NCBI GenBank assembly: GCA_021806765.1 | Contig: JAJZQR010000028.1 | Coordinates: 1 to 29,581 of the forward strand | Reading direction: 5' to 3' | Origin: Chloroflexota bacterium | GTDB lineage: Bacteria; Chloroflexota; UBA6077 | DNA length: 29,581 nucleotides | Shown: positions 14,928-22,267 of the stretch, piece after piece | How positions within the stretch are numbered: position 1 is the first letter of the stretch | Layout of the letters: the number at the start of each line of letters is the position of its first letter | Notes under the pieces: generated by a model | The model's database searches: none | What the model saw: the letters and a program-made list of their open reading frames with translations, nothing else | What the model was told of the DNA's origin: nothing | Translations under genes and position numbers: made by a program

Positions 14928-15542
14928 TCACCTGACTCCGATCCTGACCTGCACCGAGCTGCCGACCACGAGCGGCAACTGGTCGTAGTCCACGGCGATC
15001 TTCACGGGCACCGTCTGGGTGACCTTGCCGGAGCCGCCGGACGCCCCTCCCTGGGGCATCAGCGAGAAGGTCGAGGCTGTGGCTCGGTCCACCGCGACGA
15101 CGCGACCGGGCAGTGTCCTCCCGAGGTAGTCCACCCTCACCTCGACCGGCTGCCCGGTCCGCACCCGGCCGATCTTCGTCTCCTCGATCTGGGCCTGGAC
15201 CCACAGCCGAGTGGGATCGACGACGGTCAGGATCGGCTGCCCGGCCGCGACCGTGTCGTGGGGGTTGGCCTGGCGGGCGATGACCACGCCGTCGATGGGG
15301 GAGCGAACCTCTACCCTCTGGTCGTCGGTCGCCCGATAGCCCATCTTCGGCGTCCCTGAGCCGATCTGCCCCGTCGAGCTGGGGATTCCAATGGTAGCCA
15401 ACACCTGGTCGCGCCTCACCTGATCCCCAATGTCCACGGCCACCTCCTCCACCCGCCCGGCGTTCAGGCCGCCCACCGATGTCAGCACGCCCGCCAGGCC
15501 GCGCCATTTGTAGGTGGGGTCGGTCGCTCCGGGGTCCGCCAT
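14928..15542 (-). CDS. HlyD/EmrA-like membrane fusion (periplasmic adaptor) protein, short
   Basis: 204 residues. Two half-lipoyl motifs are visible (AGRVEEVAVDIGDQVRRDQVL at about 28-48 and SPIDGVVIARQANPHDTVAAG at about 80-100), followed by the beta-barrel domain (LWVQAQIEETKIGRVRTG, then VEVRVDYLGRTLPGRV) and a C-terminal region rich in small residues ending VQVRIGVR. The family usually has 330-400 residues, an N-terminal membrane helix and a long helical hairpin between the lipoyl halves. Both are missing here: the N-terminus is polar and the hairpin is reduced to about 25 residues. It may be a minimal adaptor or a decayed one. The ATG follows GGGAG by 8 nt and a strong promoter lies upstream. 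The pump partner expected downstream is not present; instead there is a broken padR and a transposase. Confidence 0.8.
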   Translation of the reverse strand: MADPGATDPTYKWRGLAGVLTSVGGLNAGRVEEVAVDIGDQVRRDQVLATIGIPSSTGQIGSGTPKMGYRATDDQRVEVRSPIDGVVIARQANPHDTVAAGQPILTVVDPTRLWVQAQIEETKIGRVRTGQPVEVRVDYLGRTLPGRVVAVDRATASTFSLMPQGGASGGSGKVTQTVPVKIAVDYDQLPLVVGSSVQVRIGVR

Positions 15543-15577
15543 GGTTTTCGCTCCCGCCAGGGGGATCGCAAGGCTAC

Positions 15578-15630
15578 ATATATCGACTCGATACGTTGGG
15601 CAGTATATATCGAGTCGATGTATTTGTCAA
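15578..15630 (-). promoter_or_regulatory. Strong promoter of the HlyD-like gene with two PadR-type operators
   Basis: On the minus strand TTGACA (15625-15630) and TATACT (15602-15607) are spaced by exactly 17 bp, close to the sigma-70 ideal. Two copies of an ATATATCGA-S-TCGAT motif sit over it: 15605-15622 fills the spacer and overlaps the -10, and 15578-15595 lies over the start-site region. Their centres are 27 bp apart. Both are near-palindromic around CGASTCG. The arrangement is that of a repressed promoter. Confidence 0.75.
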
Positions 15631-15819
15631 AGAGCAGTCGCGCCGGTGCGCCGGGGGCGGATCACAGGCTGCAGTGGCCGAGGCGATGGGTGAAGGTACG
15701 TTAGAATCTACGACCTGCTGCAGGGCGACGCCGTGGTGCTGCGCGACATGGCCAGCGCTTGGCCCGTCGCCCTCAACGCCAGGGGCAACAACTTCGCCCT
15801 GGTGGTGGAGCCACCGTCC
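15631..15819. other. Short intergenic region with a possible gene fragment
   Basis: The plus frame around 15710-15817 gives a plausible protein-like stretch (YDLLQGDAVVLRDMASAWPV, then ALNARGNNFALVVEP), but it has no start with a ribosome site and soon runs antisense to the toxin gene. It could be the end of a lost gene. I do not recognise the family. Confidence 0.25.
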
Positions 15820-16227
15820 TCAGACTCGAACGACTTGAACCCGCGGGATCCCCGCGAAATCCTCGTCCTGAGTGTAGAGGGGGAGACCGTGGGCCACAGC
15901 GGTGGCAGCGATCCAGCTATCCATTATCCCCGGCCGCCTGCCCTGGCGTCGAGCCTCAGCGACCAGTTCGGCGAAGGTGCGGGCTACCCCCGAGTCGATG
16001 GGCAGCGGATCGAAGGTAGCCATTAGCGAGGACAGGGTGCGAAGCCGCCGCGCGCGAATGGCCGGATCGTCCGCCATCAGCACGCCGAGATGGAGCTCGG
16101 CAACGGTCACCACAGAGATCGCTACTGCTTCGGGCAGGGGACCGATCGGACGGCCAGCCTCTCGGGCGATGAACACCGATGTGTCGAGCAAGCCGCGCTT
16201 GACCGGTGACCGCTCGGTCTCGCTCAC
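15820..16227 (-). CDS. vapC: VapC-type PIN-domain ribonuclease toxin
   Basis: 135 residues forming one PIN domain. The acidic active site is complete: D15 in LLDTSVFIA, E44 in VAELHLG, D103 in IMDSWIAATA and D121/D123 in TQDEDF. PIN toxins of this type are Mg-dependent RNases that cut tRNA or rRNA when freed from their antitoxin. Its ATG overlaps the stop of the antitoxin gene by 4 bp, the normal arrangement for a VapBC operon. All catalytic residues are kept, so the toxin is probably active. It lies beside transposase and repressor fragments, in line with the mobility of such modules. Confidence 0.93.
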   Translation of the reverse strand: MSETERSPVKRGLLDTSVFIAREAGRPIGPLPEAVAISVVTVAELHLGVLMADDPAIRARRLRTLSSLMATFDPLPIDSGVARTFAELVAEARRQGRRPGIMDSWIAATAVAHGLPLYTQDEDFAGIPRVQVVRV

Positions 16228-16472
16228 AGCTCCTCTATCGTGGCGCCGGTCGCCGCGGCGACATCGCTGGCGAAAGCCGGATCCAGGGGGGCATCGGCCA
16301 GGATCCGGTCAACCTCTTCCCGGGACACGAAGCTCCTCCGCGTATCTCCTACGGGCACGAGGTCGGCCACCGGCCGGCCGTCCACGGTGACCCGCAGCCG
16401 TTCTCCTGCCTCGACCTGCCGCAGCACGCGGGCGATCTGGTTTCGCAGTTCGCGCTGAGGTATGGTTCTCAT
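16224..16472 (-). CDS. vapB: VapB-type antitoxin, Phd/YefM fold
   Basis: 82 residues. The N-terminus (MRTIPQRELRNQIARVLRQV, then EAGERLRVTVDGRPVADLVPV) is the Phd/YefM DNA-binding and dimerisation fold. The C-terminal part (about 47-82, acidic and alanine-rich, ending in ATIEEL) is the expected toxin-wrapping tail. The protein neutralises VapC and normally represses the operon. The ATG at 16472 was preferred to one at 16490 because the -10 hexamer TACACT lies between them; the start at 16472 would make the mRNA leaderless or nearly so. Confidence 0.9.
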   Translation of the reverse strand: MRTIPQRELRNQIARVLRQVEAGERLRVTVDGRPVADLVPVGDTRRSFVSREEVDRILADAPLDPAFASDVAAATGATIEEL

Positions 16473-16478
16473 GTTCCC

Positions 16479-16507
16479 AGTGTAGCACATTGCCTACGGC
16501 GCGACAA
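16479..16507 (-). promoter_or_regulatory. vapBC promoter, likely leaderless
   Basis: On the minus strand TTGTCG (16502-16507) and TACACT (16479-16484) are spaced by 17 bp. The ATG at 16472 begins 7 nt after the -10, right where transcription should start, and there is no proper Shine-Dalgarno site. A palindromic CCATCTGCATGGG at 16513-16525 lies just upstream. Confidence 0.6.
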
Positions 16508-16955
16508 CTCCGCCATCTGCATGGGGGTCCACCACTAGATTGTGGTGCTGGCCTGGGAGCGCGGCCGCTCACAATTGTGTGGTGCACCATCTGCATGGGT
16601 GCGGCGCAAGATTCCGGGGACCCAGGGGACCTGCCTGTGGAGTGCGATGGCTTGCCACCGCTTTCGCGGGCGGCGTCAAGCCGCGGTGTCCCAAAGCAGC
16701 CGCACTCCACATTCGAGGCCCACCCGAAAAAGTGAGCTGCACCCATCTGCATCACTGTGGTGGCCCACGAGCAGCTGGAGAAGGAAGAGGACGGGTCGTG
16801 GATTCCGGGTCTCAAGGGCGATCACAAGGCTGACAGGCTGCTGTGCGCGAGGGAAACCGCACCCGGGCCAACCCATGGAACCTCCTGGACACTCCCAGCG
16901 TTACTACTCTGTGAGGCGGCTTCAAGTCGACCGACATCAGTGAGGAGGATGTGAG
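16508..16955. other. Intergenic region upstream of the serpin, repeat-bearing
   Basis: This region of about 450 bp has no convincing gene. It holds two identical copies of CCATCTGCATGGG (16513-16525 and 16587-16599), a shorter third copy (CCATCTGCAT, 16743-16752) and a 74-bp palindromic unit at 16637-16710. The serpin ribosome site AGGAGG lies at 16942-16947. No clear sigma-70 promoter was found. Confidence 0.5.
16637..16710. repeat. Palindromic dispersed-repeat unit
   Basis: The outer arms GTGGAGTGCG (16637-16646) and CGCACTCCAC (16701-16710) are perfect complements. Between them lie GC-rich segments with further self-complementarity (CACCGCTTTCGCGGGCGGCG, CCGCGGTG). The layout is that of a REP or miniature element. 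I recall similar sequences between genes in other bacteria of this kind, but only one copy is visible here. Confidence 0.55.
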
Positions 16956-18248
16956 ATGAAGGGCAAAGGGGTGCTCGGGCTAGCGCTTCTCGTGGGACTC
17001 GTGGCGATGCTGGCGGCAGGCTGCGCGGGGGAACTCGGCAAGGCGCCCGTCGCCCAGGCCGCGGTACCGCGTATCGACCGGCCCCAGCTGCCGGAGGGCG
17101 ACCTGGCGGCGCTGGCGCCCGGCAACTCCGCCTTCGCCTTCGACCTCTACGGGGCACTGCGCGGGCGGGAGGGCAACCTCTTCTACTCCCCCTACAGCGT
17201 CTCCCTCGCCCTCGCCATGGCCTACGCGGGCGCCCGCGGGGAGACCGAGGCGCAGATGGCGAAGACCCTCCATTACACCCTGCCCCAGGACCGCCTCCAT
17301 CCCGCTTTCAACGCCCTGGACCAGCAGCTGGCGAGCCGGGGCAGCGGCGCCAAGGGGCAGGACGGCAACGGCTTCCGGCTGAAGCTGGCCAACTCCCTGT
17401 GGGGCCAGAGCGGCTACCAGTTCATGCCCCAGTACCTGGAGACCCTGGCGGGGAACTACGGCGCTGGGCTCCGGCTGGTGGACTTCGCCAAGTCCCCCGA
17501 GCCCGCGCGGCTCACCATCAACGATTGGGTCGAGGATCAGACGGAGGGCAAGATCCCGGACCTGTTGCCCCAGGGGGTCATCGATCCTCTGACACGGCTG
17601 GTGCTGGCCAACGCGGTCTACTTCAACGCCGCCTGGAAGTACCCCTTCGAGAAGGCGAACACCCAACCGCGCCCCTTCACCCTCCTGGACGGCAGCCGGG
17701 TGGATGTCCCGATGATGTCCCAAACCAAGACCATGCCCTACGCTCGAGGCGAGGACTACCAGGCGGTGGAGCTGCCCTACGACGGTGGCGAGCTATCGCT
17801 GGTGCTGCTGCTGCCCGACTCCGGGGACTTCAAGCGGTTCGAGGGCTCCTTGAGCCGCGACCGGGTGGAGGCCGCCCTGAAAAGCCTCCAACCCAGGCCG
17901 GTGGCGCTCACCCTGCCCAAGTTCACCTACCAGTCGAGCTTCAGCCTGGCGAAGACGCTGTCCGGCATGGGGATGCCCAGCGCGATGACTCCGGGGCAGG
18001 CCGATTTCTCCGGCATAGACGGCAGTCGCGACCTCTTCGTCAGCGACGTGATCCATAAGGCTCTCGTCGTCGTGGATGAGAAGGGCACCGAAGCCGCGGC
18101 GGCCACCGGGGCGGTGATCGGGCTCACCTCAGCTCCGGCCGCGCAGCCGGTGACGATCACCGTCGACCGCCCCTTCGTCTTCCTGATCCGCGACGTCGAG
18201 ACCGGCGCCCTGCTCTTCGTGGGTCGCGTGTTGAACCCGGCCGGGTGA
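16956..18248 (+). CDS. Serpin-family protease inhibitor, lipoprotein
   Basis: 430 residues. A signal peptide ends in the lipobox LAAGC (C23), so the protein is tethered outside the membrane. The serpin fold is complete: NLFYSPYSVSLALAMAYAGA at the shutter, LKLANSLWGQ, INDWVEDQTEGKIPDLL at 188-204, LANAVYFNAAWKYPF at 217-231, LPKFTYQSSF and the C-terminal RPFVFLIRD and LFVGRVLNP. The reactive loop hinge is EKGTEAAAATG at 375-385, with the small-residue run needed for loop insertion, so it should be inhibitory. By counting from P17 (E375) as in alpha-1-antitrypsin, the scissile bond is T391-S392 with L390 at P2. That points to an elastase-, subtilisin- or chymotrypsin-like target, not trypsin. 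The start is secure: AGGAGG lies 8 nt before the ATG. Confidence 0.96.
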   Translation: MKGKGVLGLALLVGLVAMLAAGCAGELGKAPVAQAAVPRIDRPQLPEGDLAALAPGNSAFAFDLYGALRGREGNLFYSPYSVSLALAMAYAGARGETEAQMAKTLHYTLPQDRLHPAFNALDQQLASRGSGAKGQDGNGFRLKLANSLWGQSGYQFMPQYLETLAGNYGAGLRLVDFAKSPEPARLTINDWVEDQTEGKIPDLLPQGVIDPLTRLVLANAVYFNAAWKYPFEKANTQPRPFTLLDGSRVDVPMMSQTKTMPYARGEDYQAVELPYDGGELSLVLLLPDSGDFKRFEGSLSRDRVEAALKSLQPRPVALTLPKFTYQSSFSLAKTLSGMGMPSAMTPGQADFSGIDGSRDLFVSDVIHKALVVVDEKGTEAAAATGAVIGLTSAPAAQPVTITVDRPFVFLIRDVETGALLFVGRVLNPAG

Positions 18249-18676
18249 GCTGCTTCGCAGAACACCATCACCCGCTTCTTCTGGCAGCATCAGCCGACCA
18301 GATACCAACTGCCCGAGTAGGGCACCAGGAGCTAGGGCTCCACTATCGGATCGGCCAGATCGCGGCCGATCTGAGACGACAGGCGCAGGCGCACCGCCCG
18401 CTGCTCGAACAGCGCCGCAGCGAGCGTCAGGAAGTGCTCCGTTCCACAAGTCCGTGGCGTAGGGCGGGGTCTTGTACCCCGCCGCCCGGTGCCAGGCGTG
18501 CCGCCAGCGGCGGGGGATAAAACCCCCGCCCTACGGAGGCGACTTAGGATGCTGTCTGCAGGCTCGAGCTGCAAGCAACGTGCCGGGGCCGGCTTCGGAC
18601 GAAGCCCTCCCTCGGCGGGCCGGTCCGCATTGCCCTGCCCCCCAGTCAGGCCCCTCTGGTCGGCCGCGCTTTCGGC
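18249..18676. other. Intergenic region between convergent serpin and kinase genes
   Basis: The gap of about 430 bp contains a GC-rich palindromic repeat (about 18455-18545) and an inverted repeat GGAGC/GCTCC near 18330, but no T-tailed terminator. A minus-strand stretch near 18340-18450 (EHFLTLAAALFEQRAVRLRL) may be the relic of a lost gene; I do not recognise it. Confidence 0.4.
18455..18545. repeat. GC-rich palindromic dispersed repeat, full copy
   Basis: Outer arms GTAGGGCGGGG and CCCCCGCCCTAC pair with each other. Each side also folds on itself (GGCGGGG-TCTTGTA-CCCCGCC and GGCGGGGG-ATAAAA-CCCCCGCC). A diverged copy in the opposite orientation lies at 22268-22311, which shows that this is a mobile or amplified intergenic repeat. 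Confidence 0.7.
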
Positions 18677-20275
18677 TTACCGATCGGACTTGGGTGGGGG
18701 TCCTTTCCTCTTGGCCAGGGTGAGAACGACCTCCGAACCCCTCTCGACAGCGGCGCCCGGGCCCGGGCTCTGAGAGATCACCACCATCGACGGGACCTTG
18801 TGGTCGTCTTCCTCGTCCCCTTCGTCGTCGGCCAGCCGCCACCGAAGGCCCGCGGCCAGTAGCCTAGCCGCCGCCACCGGCAGCGGTTCGCCCACGACCC
18901 GGGGCACCTCCACCCTTTCCACCCCCAGGCTCACCACCACTTCCACCCGACCGCCCCGCTCCATGGCCGAGCCGGCCTCGGGCTTCTGGGAGAGGACGTG
19001 GCCCGCCGGCTGGGCGGCGCTGCGCGCCTCTCCCGCCACCACCAGCTCCAGGCCACTGTCCCGGGCCCTTTGACGGGCGGTCTCGAGGGGCAGCCCCACC
19101 AGGGGCGGCGCCTTCGCGGTGGTGGGGGTCGCCGTCGGCGGCGGCACCCTCGTCGGCGTCGGTGAGGGGACCGGTACCGGCGTGGGGATGGAGCCGGGGG
19201 AGGGAGGGACCCAGGCCACCGGGTCTTGCCCATGTCCCGGGGCAATGCCACCGAGACGCGACCCGAGGCCCGACGGGATGGCCCCAAGGGCGAGGAGGGC
19301 CGCCGCCAGCAGCGCCAGGATCGCCAGCGCTGCCGGCCGGCGCAGGTCGAGGCCCCGTGGACCCTCGCGCGGAGGATCTCGCCGGCCCGATGGCGGCATC
19401 GTGGCCCTCGGGGCGGGTTCCGGCGACACCAACCCAAGGGGCTGGGTCGCCTCCTGGCCGGCGCGGGCGTACTCCTCGAGCGCCCCCGCCATCTCGGCAC
19501 AGGAGGCGAAGCGCTCGGCCGGCTCCTTGGCCATGGCCCGGATGATCACCGACTGGAGGGAAGCCGGAATTCGGGGGTTCCGTCGGCGCGGGGGGACGGG
19601 ATCCTCCCGCAGCTGCCGCAGCGCCACCGCTACCGCCGTCTCTCCATCGAAAGGGAGATCGCCGGTGGCCATCTCGTACAGGACGACCCCGACGGAGTAG
19701 AGATCGGAGTGAGGGGTGGCTGGCTCTCCCCTCGCCTGCTCGGGCGAGATGTAGTGGGCGGAGCCGATGACGGAGCCTGGCTGCGTCAGGGAGGAGGCTC
19801 CGGGGGCGACGGCTATGCCGAAGTCCACCACCTTGGCCTGCCCGTCCGGCGTCACGAGGACGTTGTGGGGCTTCACGTCCCTGTGGATTATCCCGTGCCG
19901 GTGGGCGTGCTCCAGCGCTCGGCAGATCTGGCAGCCCAGGTCGATGGTCCGCGCCGCGCCCAGCGGGGCCTCCTGGCGGACGATCTCCTTCAGCGTCCGC
20001 CCGGCCACCAGCTCCATCACGATGTAGCGGGTGTCGCCGTCGGAGCCGACGTCGTACACCGCCGCGATGTTGGGATGGGAGAGGCTCGCAGCCGCCCTGG
20101 CCTCGCCCTCCAGTCGGGCCAGAAAGGCCGCATCGGAGGCATACTGCTCCCGCGGCACCTTGACGGCGACCTCTCGGCCCAGCAGCAGGTCCTCCGCCCG
20201 GTACACCACCGCCATTCCCCCCTCCCCCAGGAGGGAGGATAGCCTGTATCGGCCGCTCAGAACCCTACCCACCAT
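18677..20275 (-). CDS. Membrane Ser/Thr protein kinase with two PASTA domains
   Basis: 532 residues. The kinase domain (about 10-270) has the glycine loop GEGGMA (17-22), K39 in VAVKV, HRDVKPHN with catalytic D132, DFG with D151, and the GSAHYISPEQ activation segment. All key residues are present. A Pro/Arg-rich juxtamembrane segment precedes one membrane helix at about 314-333, then a Pro/Thr-rich stalk (about 352-388) and two PASTA repeats (about 388-450 and 452-523). The first contains LVGLPLETARQRARDSGLEL; the second has an acidic insert (DDEGDEEDD). PASTA domains bind peptidoglycan or its fragments outside the cell, so this kinase couples wall state to cytoplasmic phosphorylation. It lies 80 bp downstream of the propeller gene but behind strong hairpins. 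The ATG at 20275 has only a distant GAGG. Confidence 0.95.
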   Translation of the reverse strand: MVGRVLSGRYRLSSLLGEGGMAVVYRAEDLLLGREVAVKVPREQYASDAAFLARLEGEARAAASLSHPNIAAVYDVGSDGDTRYIVMELVAGRTLKEIVRQEAPLGAARTIDLGCQICRALEHAHRHGIIHRDVKPHNVLVTPDGQAKVVDFGIAVAPGASSLTQPGSVIGSAHYISPEQARGEPATPHSDLYSVGVVLYEMATGDLPFDGETAVAVALRQLREDPVPPRRRNPRIPASLQSVIIRAMAKEPAERFASCAEMAGALEEYARAGQEATQPLGLVSPEPAPRATMPPSGRRDPPREGPRGLDLRRPAALAILALLAAALLALGAIPSGLGSRLGGIAPGHGQDPVAWVPPSPGSIPTPVPVPSPTPTRVPPPTATPTTAKAPPLVGLPLETARQRARDSGLELVVAGEARSAAQPAGHVLSQKPEAGSAMERGGRVEVVVSLGVERVEVPRVVGEPLPVAAARLLAAGLRWRLADDEGDEEDDHKVPSMVVISQSPGPGAAVERGSEVVLTLAKRKGPPPKSDR

Positions 20276-20292
20276 GAGCAGTCCGACCTCGC

Positions 20293-20349
20293 CGGGCGGA
20301 AACCGCCCGATGCGGCGGGCTCGCCGTGGGCCCGCGGGCTCGCCGCATC
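20293..20349. terminator. Two GC-rich hairpins between the propeller and kinase genes
   Basis: The first hairpin is CGGGCGG-AAA-CCGCCCG (20293-20309). The second has outer arms GATGCGGCG (20309-20317) and CGCCGCATC (20341-20349) with a self-complementary GCCCGCGGGC inside. They lie after the propeller stop and just before the kinase start on the minus strand. No T tract follows, so they could end transcription partly or stabilise the 3' end. Confidence 0.5.
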
Positions 20350-20356
20350 ACCCGTC

Positions 20357-22150
20357 TCACTGCCTCTCGAAGGCGAAGGTCAGGTTGGTCGCCGGCAGTA
20401 CGTCCGGCCGATCCACCCAGTTGGGCTTGGAGGGGTTGTACTGGTGGTAGAACTGGCTGTCCTTGGCCTGCGCGTCCAGGTCCGGCGGCAGATCCTTCCC
20501 CGTCATGATCGACTTCAAGTAGTCCGCCAGCAGCAGCCCCTGGGTGACCTGGTTGGTGGCATCGTAGTGCATGATCCCCCGCTGGAAGCGGAGGTAGACG
20601 AAGTTGTGGTTGTTGGGGTCGTAGGCGGGCAGGCTGGTGGGAACTCCCCACATCTCCAGGTTGAGCAGCGGCAGCAGGGCCGGGTTGCCGCCACCCTGCG
20701 GGAAGGCGTCCTGCAGCGTCACCGTGCTCTGGAAGGTCTGGTAGAAGTTGACCGGCAACCCCTCGAACTGGTTGGGGGCATAGCTCCTAACGAACTCCTG
20801 GACCCGCGCGTCGTAGTCGGAGGTGCCCGGGGCGGGCGCCAGGGCGGCCAATCCCGGATCGGGGGCAGGGAAGGTGCTCCCGTTGATGCGGGTGTAGGGC
20901 ATCAGCCCCGTGTCCAGCACGTTCATGGTGCGGGCGGCACCGTCGGGTCCAAGCTGCATGATCTCCCGCTGGAAGAACTGGGTGGTGAAGCCCAGAAAGG
21001 TGAAGGTCCGGCTCACCGGGTACCCGAAGGTGCGAATGCCCCCACGCTTGTTGAAGTAATCCCAGAAGGCGTCGTTGTCGATGCGGAAGCCCGTCTCGCG
21101 GAAGTAGCGGGCATCGTGGGGCGCGAGCGCGGGGGTGGGCATCGGGACCGCTGTCGGGGTTGGCGTTGGCGCCGGCGCCAGCCCCACGGCCTTCCCTATC
21201 TTGTTGGCCGCCTGCTCGGTGAACCAGACGTTGCCACTCCCGTCCACGGCTATCCCAAAGGGGCCGCTACCCGAGGTGGGGATGCCGTACTCGGCGAAGG
21301 CGCCGCTGGAGAGCCGGCCGATGGTGTTGGAGCCGGACCCCGCGTACCAGAGGCCACCCGCCCGGTCCAGGGCCACCCAGGTGGGCTTGCTGTTGGCCGT
21401 TGGGATGTTGTACTCGGTGAAGGCGCCCGCGGGCGTCATCATCCCGATCTTGTTGGCGTCGTATTCCGCGAACCAGACGTTGCCCCCGGCATCGACGGCG
21501 ATCCCGGTGGGCCCGCTACCCGAGGTGGGGATGCCGTACTCGGCGAACTGGCCGGTCGGGCTCATTCGGCCGATCTTGTTGCCGGCCCGTTCGGTGAACC
21601 AGATGTTCCCGGAGGGGTCCACCACCACGGCCCAGGGCTGGCCACCCGATGTGGGGATGGAGTACTCGCTGAAGGCGGACCCGGAGAGCCGGCCGATCTT
21701 GTTGCCGGCCGACTCGGCGAACCAGACGTTGCCGGCGCTATCCACGGCCAGGCCCCGCGGCTGGCTGTCGGCCGTGGGGATGTTGTCCTGCCCGAACAGC
21801 CCGCCGGGCGTCGTGTTGCCGATCTTGTTGCCGGCGGCCTCGGTGAACCACACCCTGCCGCCGGCGTCCACCACGATCCCCCAGGGCTGGCTGTTGGGCG
21901 TGGGGACGTCGAACTCCTTGATCACCCCGTTCTGGTTGATCCTGGCGATCTTGTTGGCGGCGATCTCCGTGAACCAGAGGTCGCCCGAGGGGTCCAGCGC
22001 GATGTTGCCGGGCTGGCTGTTGGCCGTCGGCACGCTCCACTCGCTTATGGCCGGCTGCGCCAGGGCGCTGCCCGCCAGAGCCACCGCCGCCACTGCTGCC
22101 AGTCCGCCCAGAAGCCCAAAGACTCGCGTCTTCCATCGTTCGGTTCTCAT
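20357..22150 (-). CDS. Secreted seven-repeat Vgb-like propeller with Chloroflexota-type C-terminal domain
   Basis: 597 residues. A signal peptide with probable cleavage after SALA (residue 31) sends it out of the cell. Residues about 35-325 hold seven repeats of about 41 residues following the pattern P-GIAVD-GNVWFTE-ANKIGR, as in the virginiamycin B lyase propeller. The propeller contains no histidine at all, whereas Vgb needs catalytic histidines, so streptogramin lyase activity is unlikely. A Pro/Thr linker (about 326-342) joins a second domain (about 345-597: RYFRETGFRI, IRTFGYPVS, FTTQFFQREIM, then YLRFQRGIMHYD) of a kind I associate with exported Chloroflexota proteins; its function is unknown. 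The start at 22150 follows AAGGAG by 8 nt and gives a proper signal peptide. Codons upstream of it in the same frame lack features. Confidence 0.88.
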   Translation of the reverse strand: MRTERWKTRVFGLLGGLAAVAAVALAGSALAQPAISEWSVPTANSQPGNIALDPSGDLWFTEIAANKIARINQNGVIKEFDVPTPNSQPWGIVVDAGGRVWFTEAAGNKIGNTTPGGLFGQDNIPTADSQPRGLAVDSAGNVWFAESAGNKIGRLSGSAFSEYSIPTSGGQPWAVVVDPSGNIWFTERAGNKIGRMSPTGQFAEYGIPTSGSGPTGIAVDAGGNVWFAEYDANKIGMMTPAGAFTEYNIPTANSKPTWVALDRAGGLWYAGSGSNTIGRLSSGAFAEYGIPTSGSGPFGIAVDGSGNVWFTEQAANKIGKAVGLAPAPTPTPTAVPMPTPALAPHDARYFRETGFRIDNDAFWDYFNKRGGIRTFGYPVSRTFTFLGFTTQFFQREIMQLGPDGAARTMNVLDTGLMPYTRINGSTFPAPDPGLAALAPAPGTSDYDARVQEFVRSYAPNQFEGLPVNFYQTFQSTVTLQDAFPQGGGNPALLPLLNLEMWGVPTSLPAYDPNNHNFVYLRFQRGIMHYDATNQVTQGLLLADYLKSIMTGKDLPPDLDAQAKDSQFYHQYNPSKPNWVDRPDVLPATNLTFAFERQ

Positions 22151-22267
22151 GGTTTCAACTCCTTTCCCTGGTTTTTCCCATCCCTTCACGAGGAGAGATG
22201 GCGCCACCAGCGCAGACGAAGCCGGGGCGCTGCCCCGAACCTGACTCCCACACGGCTGCCCGAACGT

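Noticed and set aside
16513..16752. Three CCATCTGCAT copies as a CRISPR-like array
   Set aside because: The repeats are only 10-13 bp, the spacings are unequal (74 and about 156 bp), and there are no cas genes.
16540..16833. Open frames in the region before the serpin gene
   Set aside because: They run through a palindromic repeat, lack ribosome sites, and have no protein-like composition.
20357..22150. Streptogramin (virginiamycin B) lyase resistance gene
   Set aside because: The fold matches, but the propeller contains no histidine, so the known catalytic residues are missing.
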